A DNA stretch of 64,000 bases from positions 248,001 through 312,000 of the forward strand of contig JAQOTA010000015.1 of the NCBI GenBank assembly GCA_029532415.1. The letters run 5' to 3'. Below the pieces are notes generated by a model. The model was not told where the DNA came from, did not search any database, and was given only the letters and a program-made list of their open reading frames with translations. Positions within the stretch are counted from its first letter, which is position 1; each line of letters starts with the position of its first letter. The DNA is from Marasmius tenuissimus. Lineage: Eukaryota > Basidiomycota > Agaricomycetes > Agaricales > Marasmiaceae. The position numbers and the translations under genes are program-made. Positions 37,320-48,741 of this stretch are shown here, one piece after another.

Positions 37320-39290
37320 GGTACAAGAACGTGGCTTACTCCGATGAATGAACCCTACGGCCTTATTGCTCACCTTGAGCGGCCCATAATCGACCTGCGT
37401 GCTTCCACAACCTTGTGGCTTTCGTGACCTCACTACTCCGCTTTCCAACAATAAGCCATGGCCAGTCCAGCGAAAATGTAAAAGGTAGTACCTACTACGA
37501 TCTTTGGGGTTTTCCCTTTTAGTCCGACCGCAGTAATAAGTAACTTCTCATGATCTTAGACTCGTCTACATCGAGCAGAATCCACGAGTGCCTCATTCTG
37601 GAATGAAGATGGCTACTCAATTGACAGTGAAAGGTGCTCGTTAGCCCAAAATGATGAGTATAAGGATCATCCGACGGGAACTGACCTTTCTGGAGCTCCC
37701 TTTGCAGCAGAATCGCAAGATCATCGAAGGGCCTGCGCCTGTATTTGAAGTGACGGATACCACCAATCAATTATTATCGCCGCTTGTGCCATGAGCATCG
37801 GGAGCGACTGGGACTGACCCGAACGAGAGGTACTTCAATGGCACTATACTCACCAGTCCCACCACCTGTATCCAACCCATTGAGCACCACTCGTCGACCG
37901 TTAGACCGGCCTTACGAACAAAACCAGTTGAGAGTTCACGGAGATCGAGTTTTCAAGGCTTCGACCGAGCCTGTGGATGGAGATTGTACCCCGGACTAAG
38001 GGAAGAATAGGTGAGCGGATCAAATGTCCATACTGGACTCACTCAGCTGACCTCTCTCAGTCAAAACGACAGTTACCGGTGCTTCTTGTTATCTAGATGG
38101 CGTCGGCGAACTTTTTTGACGTTTGCAACGAGACATAACGATGGAGAGTATAGTCCTTTGAATTCATAATTCTAGGTCCCGAACTTGCTAAGGAGACTTA
38201 GAAATTGACTGAAGATAGACAGATGTAGGCCGAGAGTGACAAGATTGACTTACCGGAGACATATCGAGCGTCTGTGCCAGATCTCACACATTTTAAAGGC
38301 AAAGGCTCGACAATCTCCATGGTACTCGGTGTGAACCGTCATATATTGAGCTACAATGGAGCTTCATCCCTGAGTATCTCTTGTGAACAAGTCGACTGTA
38401 GTGGAACGACCAGGGTGCCCTGGAAACCAGTTTAAGAGAGATGTTGGACGAGAAGTAACGAACACTGCCTTACCGACGGCACCCGCTCGTTATATCATCT
38501 ACCCGCTACAATCCAGCTGACCGAAACTCATCTTTGAATCGAAACCTTGAGGCCGTTTTAGACAAAAGAGATGGATAGATAAGGTGAAAGGGGAAGTTTA
38601 CCCGTTCGCACTTCCAAATGTTTGAAGCTCGACGTAAATGCTAGAATAGTGAGAGTTGAGCCTCTCACAATGAAGGCACAGTATGTGTTACTTCCGAGGA
38701 CCAGTCGATGTAGTATACGAGTCAAACAAAGATCGCCAAGTCCAGAGAACGAGAAGTCAAGAATTGTAAGAGTTTCAACTGAGTCTGACGCTTGGAAGAC
38801 ACGGATTTCGATACGGCGCAAATCAATCCAGAAGTCGAATGTCGGTTGCTAAATGCAAACAGCAGCGAAATACTTGGTATGAAGCGACCTGTTTTATGAA
38901 TGTTTCTTCAATGACCTGAGATCATAGCTCGGAGGGAGAAACACTGGTCTTCGGGGCACATGCTGAAGCTCAAAGGTCGAATAGGTAGCAAATTTGGGGC
39001 TTCTAGGTGTATTGAAAGTAACAGTACGGGCAAACAGTCATCATTTAGTACATTTCTGAGGCAAAATCGAGGCAGACGTACCAGTAAGTCCTTCACAAGA
39101 GTTTATATGCCCGGAACTAACTTGTGAGCCATATACACCGTTGATATTTCTCTGAAATCAACTGGTTGGAGGGCGTTTTCTCTGCTGAAGTTTGAAACAG
39201 TCAGTCTAGGACCTGAAACCGCCAACTACCAAGAGCAAGACTCAACCTCGCGAATAGCCGGGGATAATACAAACTACGCACCACTCGAAT
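37320..39290. repeat. U block, copy 4
   Basis: Counterpart of 1-1964, directly before the fourth A block. The minus-strand frame near 37690-37760 (RHFKYRRRPFDDLAILLQRE, then LQK before GTCAGT) matches the weaker copy at about 320-400. A plus-strand frame at 38622-38850 is open here but has stops in copy 1. Confidence 0.6.
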
Positions 39291-39918
39291 CAAAACCCAG
39301 AAGCTGACTCGATACCTTAGAGTAGACAGCGGTGGATACGATAGACAAGTATCCCGGTTGCCGGTGGTGGTGGTTCAAGTGCAGGTCGAGGCATGGGCGC
39401 TTTTCGCAAAATTCTGTTTTGGTTCCGGCCCAATCCCGATTCGTGTTTCTTGTTTCATGACACTCACCACCCAAGGCTTGACATGATGCGACTCGCTCAG
39501 CATTCTCTGGTATCTTTCGAACCTCGTTCTCGCAGATTCACCAGGCGACCATCTGGATGTCCACTCTTATTATCACAGAAGAAGACTATAAATGGGCTCG
39601 GACCAATGAGATAGAGCTTGAACAGGTTCGGGCGTTTATCACAGCAGTGAGTGGCTTTATCGGGACCCAAACTGTATCTCTTATGGGATTGGGATCACAT
39701 CAATAAGAACAGCATTTGGCCGGGCTCTGGAGCGCCAAGTGGGCGTGTACGGTGAAGGTCTATAAGAGGGATTGCTGTCAAACAAGACAGCGTGGACATC
39801 GTATGATCTGAACACAGCACGGATATAGGCTGCCCTTGGGCTGTTTCTTGCCTTGTCGTTCTACCACCATCTTCTACCATCTTCCCCCCTCTAGCATACC
39901 CGCCCACTCACAAGTCTG
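39291..39918 (+). repeat. A-block leader, copy 4
   Basis: Very similar to the leader of copy 1, including the GGTGGTGGTGG run and the short frame MGAFRKILFWFRPNPDS at 39393. The shared U plus leader arrangement makes units 1 and 4 sister units upstream of the gene, even though the A4 coding sequence is closer to A2 and A3. Confidence 0.5.
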
Positions 39919-41708
39919 ATGATATCTTTCTTTTGAAAGGCGAAGAAGACCACAGTGACAAGCGGGAGCGGGAGCTTCAGCCACGTTGAAGGAGATCAGA
40001 TCAACTATACGACAACAATCGTTCAAGCGGAGAAAAAGGAACGTACCAAGTTGGACGAGGTAAGTGGCTCGAGCTATATCTAGAAATTTATGTCTGATTA
40101 GTTGCTAGTATTTCTATGTGAAGCAGGGTGCTATCTCCAGGCGGAGAAATATCCACATAGGCCGGTACCTGCGGGACGACGAAGCTCGATGCCAATGTCA
40201 ATTTTGTGAAGAGGGTCGAGTTCGAACTGATAGGCTCATCTGTACGGCAGAACTTGTGGACATCCCAGGCAGAATCTTTACGTTGGTAGAATACATGGGC
40301 CCAGATGAAAAAGAGGTACGCCGGAAATTGACTTGCTATTTGTTTGATGAGGGCTAAAGCTTGCTCCAGGTGTTCGAGAAGGACCTTGCTATGTTCATGA
40401 GCAAACTGTGCGTATTAGCTCTCCTCTCCCATCCAGTGGATGCTCAAGTCGCCCTAGAACCTTGAATGTACCTCAAATGTACGGTTACAACTTGTCAGCA
40501 AGCCCATCGGTATTATTACACAATGGTATGGACCTGTTACATGCCACAGGTCTATTTCCACTGATTTTCTCTGCAGAGCTGGTGCCGGCTGCGCAGGTGA
40601 ATGCAGGGATTCTCGGAAATGTGTATCTCAATAGTCTGCTTGTAAGTAGTCAGTATAATATCCGGATACAGTTGAATGAAATGATTACAGAGGCAATTGG
40701 GTTGTGAGATAGAAGAATTGTGGTTGGATCTGGGGAGGGGAGTGTTTTGCCGTGGTCCATCGGGGCCAGACCTTAATCTTAGTATTTGGAATTTTGGCAA
40801 TGTGGAGCTACCCTTGACCGCAGAGCACGTCCAAGAAGACGTTCTGTTGCGCTTTTTGGCGAGCCTCAAATCAAAAGCAATTGATGACGTTGTTGTCTGT
40901 GGAGTCGTTTCTTTGGGTGCCTGGGTTAGTGTGCCTGAAGGAGTACTTCGGCCGACGGTCGTTTCGACGTCGACAAACACCCCCATCGCTGTCGCAAACA
41001 ATGCCTGGAGGAGCTACAAGGATACTCTTTTGGGTCGAAAAGTCTTGATAAATGGGATGACGAGGTGGGCTCAAAAAAACATCCACTTCTTTCATCTAAC
41101 ATCTCAAGCAGATTCACACTTGCTGGTGGAGGCCGTGTTTTGTTGGGGTGGAATTGGGATGCAAAGTGGGCGTGGATGGCGCAGGCCTGGAGTGTTTTCA
41201 GTGCTCGTGGAATTTCTTTGGACGAGGATCTACGTGTTTACAGTGCGTCATTGCTTTCCACTCCCCTTCCACCTACTAACATCTCTCAGAGCTTAGCTAC
41301 CCTTGAGCCTCGTTGGAAGGCGACCTTTCACACCCAAAAGCCCATCGACGATCCCAACAACCAATCTACCTCTTTGTCCGACCACCTCCTCTTGATCTTG
41401 ACTATGGCAACACCTCTTCCGTTCATTTCTGGTCTTTCGATGAAGACGGCCACTCTTCACTCTCGGACACCCTCTGCCACAACTTTGGCCTTCCAACAGA
41501 GCTCTACTTCCTTCAACACTTCTACTCATGCTCTTGGTCCAATGAAGCTTACCGCTGCCTACGCCAATATCAACTCCTTCGAGGGTTTGACCCGTCCACC
41601 ACCGACTTTGCTGACGAAAACATCTACCTACCTCTGAGCGACTCAGATCGGTTTGCACAGGTCAACCAAGGCTTGTTTTACCTATTCCTTCCCTTTGCCG
41701 TCGTCTAA
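39919..41708 (+). pseudogene. A-family gene, copy 4: two CGA-to-TGA nonsense codons
   Basis: Exons 39919-40059, 40109-40315, 40370-40407, 40449-40525, 40577-40641, 40691-41064, 41112-41242 and 41290-41708, with the same phases as the other copies. Codon 6 is TGA (39934-39936) where copies 2 and 3 have CGA (MISFFR). In exon 8, TGA at 41304-41306 replaces CGA of copy 3. An in-frame deletion removes residues before DENIYLPL. Otherwise the frame is preserved to the stop at 41708 and again in the downstream frame ending DPDIADVD at 41954. The exon 1 stop could be bypassed by a later start, but the exon 8 stop would remove the whole C-terminal domain. Confidence 0.75.
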
Positions 41709-41974
41709 ACTTCCCTGATTTCGTTGGCAGAGCCTTCCCTTGACGTTGGAGCCTCGCCCTCAATAGCAAACATCTCGGCACGTGAAGATCCCATTACATC
41801 TCACCCAACTCAAAATCCCTCACACTCCACAACCTCTGGCACTCGCCAACCCAGTTTCTGGTCCCCCATATTCTTGCCTCCCCTGTCTAAAGTTTTGGGG
41901 AACCCCAATACCACCCCGCAAACTCTTGACCCAGACATTGCAGACGTTGACTAAGCATCCATTTGAGGGTAATG

Positions 41975-44900
41975 TCAGAATTCACTTTGCAAAACTGCCA
42001 TCATCACAGCTCATGCTTGTCTTAGTCTATAGTCGTGTTTACATGGAATTGGACCGGGTTCATTTTCGAGCTGTCACTTATTTCAACCGCTGCGAGAGAT
42101 GTCCTGGTTACGAGTGTTGTGATATAGGTAGATTTTAGGTATATAATTTATAATCCTTCTTCCGAATTTACGAGGTGCAACACGACCTCTAAGAGTGTGT
42201 ACTACCGACAGCTGCGCCCTGTGCTGTGCGTCATGTACGATAGCCTGACATCCTTGTTCTATGAAGTAGATCAATCAGCTTTCAGCCAAAGTAATTGATA
42301 ACCATGAACGACTCACCTCTTTCGTTATCCCACATCCATGCAGACCGTGCTTGATTGAGAACCGTGACGAGATAAGAGTGTTTTGCCAGAGTCGGTCGGT
42401 GACCAAGATATTGCTGCGACCGCATTCACAACATCTGGGGGTCATACAAGTGCGTTCGTCATAGCTGGCAGAAAAAGCAGCTTGGTGAAACACGGAACCT
42501 GCACGAATGGAATCCAGTCTAACAGCCAAAATGAGCCCGGTCAGCGAGGCCATGCCATCCCGATGACAATGATGTAAAGACACCTCTTTTACTTGTTGTG
42601 CGAGTCCATCACTCCCATAGTATCTTCCCCTGGATAGCAAGCATCTTGTAGCTCCAGTCGAGGACACTAGAGTACGGACACGTCTATAGAGCGTGTTGTT
42701 AATGGCAAGACTCAACGACAATGATAGTAAAGTAGATGTACCCTCCATCCAAATACTGCCATTCTTATCCTTCTCTCTCATTCAACAAGTTTTAATTGAG
42801 CTCCACCCTCTCGACACAGAGAAACTTCCATTTTGAGCAGGTATAATGATTTTGAGCGTCGGAGACCCATACGTATAGTTGCTGAAAAACCCTTTTACCT
42901 GACCGAGCACCTTCTATAGTCTCCGTTCCGATGGGCTGGAAACATTGAATCGGAGGGCTGTTTGGTAGTGATGAAAACGAGGTTGATGTGCATCAAGCAA
43001 CAGAGAAACAACCAAAAAAATGGTTTTGGATCCTATGGGTACAGCCGCGGTTGAGAGAAATTCTTTCATGACACGACAACAAAAACAACGTACCTTCCAA
43101 GCTTCCTTTGTCCGCGTAAGTCCCAGTCTACCCATCCTTTGTATCCATTTGTTATCTTAATTGCTTCAATAAAAGCCTTCAGGCATATGAATAGGCTATA
43201 GATGATGAAAAGAGTTGTCAAAAACGGCAGAGTTTTGCCAGAATGAAGTGCATACCTAGCCTCTAGAGCATCTCCTCCGCTCCTGCAGACCTTGCCAGCT
43301 TTGAGGTGTCATGAATGGTGCTAGGATCCGAACAAAAACAAGTGAGAGATGTTGGAAGTTTGACTCTGAGATGGGGGTGGAAAGCAAGAAATCCATTGTA
43401 CAGGGTCGTAGATATGGTAAATGACACCGGGTAAATTAATATAGCAACATGTGTACGAGCAGGAATCTGTGCCGGAGCCGAAAACTCAACAAGAGATGGA
43501 GTGTTTTGATGGTCATGGCGGTCATGGACAGAGTTTGGATGTGCGGCCCGGTGCTCACCATGATCTTGGACCTGACCCTCATGATCTCCCCACGGTTCTT
43601 TATTTTTGTGAGTCGGATACCAAGACTGCCTCTCTCTATTTGAACCTCATATCTCAATTCTAGAACTGTGAGTTGCAAGAAGTCGGAATTTCAGCAACCA
43701 TCTCAACTGTAGTCTCAAGATTGAGATATTGTCCTTTCTGGTGGGTTGACATCAAAATGGCACTCATTCATCCATCGGAGGCCATTCAAAGCTGTTACAA
43801 CCGTCCCAACAGCGTTATTTGCACAGATTAGTGGAAATAGTAGGGAACTCAGAGCTGTTTCGAGGAATATGGGCCGTGAAAACAGAGGTTGGGTGGGATT
43901 TGACGAAGAAACTTTGGACAGTTCCATTTGGTGGACTCGAGGTCCACAGAAACCACTGTAAAATCATCCATAATACTGCCATTCCAATCTTGGAACTGAG
44001 AATTACTCGCGGCGGCGTATAATCCTTCTCACTCCCAGCAATTTTCGTGAGTTTTAAGATATATCATCTGCTCTCCTTTGGCTCACCTGGATCCTAAGTG
44101 TGCACTCTCTAGGCAGAAGACTTCGAATGAATGGTTCTCTTTCAAGTTCCCAAACCGCTCTCATGGCTTTCCCGCTCCAACCCAACATTACAAGTGGGAA
44201 ACTCGCCGTCCAATGAGCTTGTAGCTGTGATGTGGCTGGAGACACCACTCATGCCTACCACGTTCCCAAGTTCCAGCTCCCCGGAAATGCGATGTTGGCT
44301 TATATTTGCTGTCTAAACATCCGTGACTCGCCACTTCAGTTCAATCCTCAGATGTTCAGGATGGCTTTTTGCCATGCCCATTTCCGGGTTTTCTGTGGCT
44401 TGTAATCCACGGAAACTGGAGGCAACAGACTCAATGTCAACCAAATCGAGGGGGGTGGGCATAAACTGACCTGGTGCCCTCAATGAATTCTGCCTCAGGA
44501 TGCATCAAGAGCGCACGGCGCGTATGAGGTGAGTTAACCCCACAGTTACAGGTGAGTAGATAACTGATGCATTTGTAGTTCTGTATCGTCTCAATATACA
44601 ACCTGTGCCTTGCTTACCTGGTACAGAACTGCCCACACCAATGTTTGTCCGGCCCTCATCATCTCGGAGTCAAGTTGCGGCTGGGGTTACACCTCCAAAT
44701 TGAAGTTGCCAGCGATATTATATGGTCAGTGTATTTTCGCCATCTAAACATCCATGAGCCACCACAAGCTCACCCTCGTCTTCTCTTTTCAAAGGTTCAT
44801 GACACGTTATCTCCACACTGGCATCCGAGTTTTTCTCTTTACAACCCACGGGTTGTTGAGGCGACAGATGCCGACTTCGGTCATATTGAGGGAGAGGAAC

Positions 44901-45020
44901 AGAAACTGGCCTGCCTGGATCGGTTCTGAATCATGGATCACATGGTAAACGAATTGGCAATTCTGTTGCATTTGCAGCTTTACTGTGAGTCTATAAACTA
45001 CATACAGGCCATTGAACATC
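41975..45020. repeat. B block, unit 4
   Basis: Best-preserved B block. On the minus strand (about 42316-42781) a long frame reads LHHCHRDGMASLTGL, ...FSASYDERTC, RCCECGRSNILVTDRLW, ...HGCGITKE, and ends at a GTGAGT donor; upstream lies a GTACATC...CTATAG intron. This suggests a minus-strand gene with a small Cys cluster, shared in decayed form by B2 and B3. It is not identified. Confidence 0.6.
44645..44929 (+). CDS. Conserved B-block reading frame (terminal exon?), copy 4
   Basis: A 94-codon open frame: SGPHHLGVKLRLGLHLQIE, IIWSVYFRHLNIHEPPQ, NPRVVEATDADFGHIEGEE, KLACLDRF-stop. It differs from the unit 2 copy partly at silent third positions (for example GTC/GTT, ATC/ATT, TTG/CTG, AGG/CGG in the last 35 codons). 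There is no ATG at the start, so it is probably a downstream exon. Unknown function. Confidence 0.45.
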   Translation: MSGPHHLGVKLRLGLHLQIEVASDIIWSVYFRHLNIHEPPQAHPRLLFSKVHDTLSPHWHPSFSLYNPRVVEATDADFGHIEGEEQKLACLDRF

Positions 45021-45134
45021 CAACACCTTGCTTCTTTGGTGCAGAACCGCTTAGGTGAATATCTCTCAAGGTGATATTCATACCTTCAAATATCTGAGTC
45101 ACAGATGACGCTCAGAGCTCTGAGGATTACCCCT
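45021..45134. repeat. C block, unit 4, left part
   Basis: Start of C4, matching 18920-19060, interrupted after ATTACCCCT (45126-45134) by the Mutator-like element and resumed at 48742. Confidence 0.55.
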
Positions 45135-48100
45135 GGAATCTGTACTCACCCTCAGGTTCTGTCACATCAATTTTGTGACTCGGCGGATTGTAACCAGCAT
45201 TCATACTTGCGTTTGTTATAGTTTAGCTCATGCAGTTGGAAATCAGACGTATTAGACGTATTTCATGTAATATTGTGCTCTGAATAATAGAGGTTGAATT
45301 CAGTTCCTCTGAATCGCGGAAGGAGAAAAAAAAAACCCAGGAATTGTGAGTTTGATAAGATAACTCCCAGGTACGAGATAACACGGACATCGCCACAAAT
45401 CCGATTTCATGTGAAAACGCACTTGCCACGCTGTGAGACACGTCGTCGTCGATCCCTCCCAATTCCTCCTTTTACCTCCATCTCAACTTCAGCCTCCGCT
45501 ATGGATGCCTTCAAGCATTATGCGACAGAGATCTTGACTGGTGTTCCGAAGCCTAATTCCATCAGCCCTGCTAAGCGAGAGAAGATGAAGACAACCGTAC
45601 CATCAAAGCTTCACCTCGCGGATCAAACTAGAAAGAACCTTCAAGATGAGATGTTGAAGAACTTCAAGTTCTCTGAATATCAATATACCATTTATGATCA
45701 AGGTGATCTCAATGTATCTCACATTTCAACTCGGATTCTGAGCTTGTGAAAGACCGCGCAATGACCCAGTACTCTGACCTAAATCTCTACCTGCCAAGCA
45801 AGAATGAACGTGTAGTGAATGCTAAACTCACCTGTGTTGATTCCAAGATTCACCCACTCATGAACAGTGAGCTTTCCGTTCTATTCACAACAATTTTTCC
45901 ACCACTCATCCACAATTAAATAGAGAGGTACAATCAGCGCGAGCTTCTGTTCCAATGTCAGGCTGGTATGGACAACGCTCAGGGACGTAACCCTTCCAAG
46001 AAACGAGAGATCCCCTGGAAAGACGTAAACTGTACATGTTGGATCAGGGTCTTGGTGACATTTGATATAGAAGCCACAAATCATACGTTGTAAACTGCCA
46101 TAATGAGACCTGGATTCATTATTTATCCAAATCCAGCATCCGATTTCGTTGCCATTAACCAGATATCCAGAATCACTTCACACTCTGAGGCATGCTGAGT
46201 CCTATCTGACGTTGAGAATGATCCACCAATTCCACTACACCCTCTTGTCCGTGCCTGAGCTCTCGAGCTTGTTGTCCAGGGGTCTCCGCTCTACTTTCTC
46301 CGGTCAGAAATTGAAGGATTTGTCAAGCTACATCTCAACGAAGGCACTCTCGGCACAGATTGTCATCGCCTGTTTCTCGAGTCCCATGACACATCGTCCT
46401 TGTATCGTACTACTCGCCGCTATTTTGGAATCCGCCAACGTAACAAACCCGAGGAAACATTACACTCTTGATACCGCACAGACAATCCCACGCCCCCATC
46501 CTCTCTGATACGAGACTCCTGCCTACACTATACACCTCAGATCACAGATGATCAAGAATCATGCTTTGAACTTGTACTTGCTACCCCAGATATGAAGAAA
46601 GCTGCATGGGACCACGCGCACAAGCAGCACCTCCTGATGGATCTTACCTTTGGCTTCTGCTCTGCTTCCCTACTCCTCACACTTCTCATGACTTTCGACA
46701 AGAACAGACGCGGCGTACCAGTAGGCGCCCTCCTCTTCTCCGCACGTAAACACGCCAAGGCAACCCATGCCGATTACGATACAAAGATATTAACCAAGCT
46801 TGTTGGCGCCTGGAAGGATGGATTAGGAACCAATAGTGATGGTGAGAAGATTGATATCAAAGTCGCTACTACAGATCAAGATCCCCGTGAACGTGATACT
46901 CTGGCTGCCCATTGGCCCGAGATATTCTTGCTTCTCTGCACATTCCATGTTTGGCAGTCCTGGAAGAACGCCCTTAACCGCTTTCTCCAATGTATTCCTG
47001 AGGGAGAACCCCGTCAGGAAATTCGACGTCGCCTCGCGCAACTCCTCCATCAGCTAATGCGGAAAATCACATCCTATCCTGATGCCAAGCGCGCATTTGA
47101 ATCTGAACGCCAGTATCTACTACGCCTCGGACGACGCCGGTCCGCCACAGCAAAGAAACAAGCAAAGGGTGGACTAGTCTTTCTCAACTATCTGCTTCAA
47201 TATCACCTCAAGAGCGAGGACTATTGGTATTCGTGGTCTCCTGCTGGTGCTATTGAAGCCTCCCAGCATTTGAATATCCCTGTAGATGATGTTCCCCGCA
47301 CAAACAACCTTCTTGAAGGCTTCAATGGACGCATCAAGAATCAATATATTGCGCCGTACACGTGGGGTGGGAGGCTACCTCGGGTTGATGTCTGGGTCTA
47401 TGTTTTCGTCACCTATGTCATTCCAGAGCTGTTCAAATCCTTCAGGGATAAAGAGAAGCACCAGGAGTTTCATGCCAAGTTTCGCTCAACTGTTCCCACA
47501 TCTGCCTCTTCTGAACATGTTCCCCCAACATTGCCGGCCTCCTCCACTGCATTAAAACCTTCATCCTCTCGGAAATCTACTCCTCAGACTCCTGTTGAAA
47601 CCCCGGAATTCACGGTTGAAGAGTTGGAGCAGGAAGGTGATGTGGAAGACAAGGAAATCGGAGAGGATCTCGGAAAGGTCCTTGCCCAAGATAGTGACGA
47701 AGAAGCTGAAGTTGATGATGAGGAGCTTCTCCGACTAGACAAGGAGACATCTGCTTTTGTTGGTAAGAGGTAATTTACATTTCTGCATCATTTCTACTAA
47801 TCCATGGACAGAGGAGACTCAGTTTGACTTTGACCTGACCGAGGACGAGCCTGCACTTGATGCAGAAGAGATTCTCTCTCAGCTCCAAGCCCTCGGCACT
47901 TCGTATTACACCTCTCACGACAACGACTCTCGCTTCCTTTCATCTCCGGCTCCATCATTTGTCGAGGATACATACATCCCACAGTCCCCTCCCAAACGCC
48001 AGCTCCCTCTTCCTCAGATTGTTTCATCCGTATCTGGCCTATCACATGACACCGTCTCCCATGTATCAGAAACCCAGTTCTCATCAGGTTCATCAGATTT

Positions 48101-48732
48101 GCCCACTTCACCACCCTCATCCATATCCTCAGACAGCTTATTGGTCCATCCTGCAACAACACCCACAATGTCCCCTCAGGCCGCCATCCCCCGTGTGACA
48201 AGCAGCAAACGAGCTACCGCTATTATGGAACTGGCGCAGGCACAAATAAAATTTGTCGAGGCCGCAAAGGGATTTATTGCTCTTACGGATGACACAGACG
48301 CTGTGCACACCGCCATTTCGGACATCAAACAAGCACTCGGGATACACCCTGGGTCTGAAAGCCCTCCCTCCACATCTACATTCCCATCAACCCCACCTCA
48401 TTCCCCAACATCCTACCGTTCCTCAATTTCTCCCCGCGTACCTCTCAGCCCGAGTGCCCCCCGCGAGTCATCTTCATTTGACGACAAAGCGGCCATTGTG
48501 CTCGCCGGTTTCAAGAAGCAGAACAAGGCTCGACGTATTCAGTCCCGAAACATTGTTCAAATCTGTACAATAGACTCAGTTTTGTGTATTATCATGCAGT
48601 GTAAATTACAGGTCATTCCACTACCAAAAACTGTTGCGAGCAGGTTACTCGACAATCGATTCACCGGGAATTAATCCTATCCTATGTGATTGTCACATCA
48701 CATGACTCCTTCTGAGGGTGGGTACAAACTCC
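45135..48732 (+). mobile_element. Mutator-like element (MULE) with terminal inverted repeats and 9-bp target duplication
   Basis: The target word ATTACCCCT occurs on both sides (45126-45134 and 48733-48741), and C2 shows the uninterrupted sequence. The ends are imperfect inverted repeats: GGAATCTGTACTCACCCTC at the left and, read inverted, GGAGTTTGTACCCACCCTC at the right. A 9-bp duplication is the hallmark of MULEs. The interior carries one damaged transposase gene. Confidence 0.85.
45501..48674 (+). pseudogene. MULE transposase, two internal stops
   Basis: Probable start at 45501 (MDAFKHYATEILTGVPKPN). Early exons are separated by introns such as 45871-45928 (GTGAGC...AATAG) and contain a Cys-rich N-terminal part (QCQAGMDNAQG... 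VNCTCWIRV) as in FAR1/MULE proteins. The catalytic domain lies in the frame around 46592-47773: first Asp in LLMDLTFGF (46640), second Asp in TTDQDPRER (46874), then LCTFHVWQSW, and the Glu in NNLLEGFNGRI (47315). A GTAAGA...GACAG intron (about 47762-47810) joins to a Pro/Ser-rich tail. In-frame TGA codons at 46256 and 46469 break it upstream of the catalytic domain; the first fits CGA-to-TGA. Immobile as read, unless helped in trans. Confidence 0.75.
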
Positions 48733-48741
48733 ATTACCCCT

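Noticed and set aside
45871..46200. Separate small genes between the MULE start and its catalytic frame
   Set aside because: The pieces read as one transposase N-terminus once GT-AG introns are removed.
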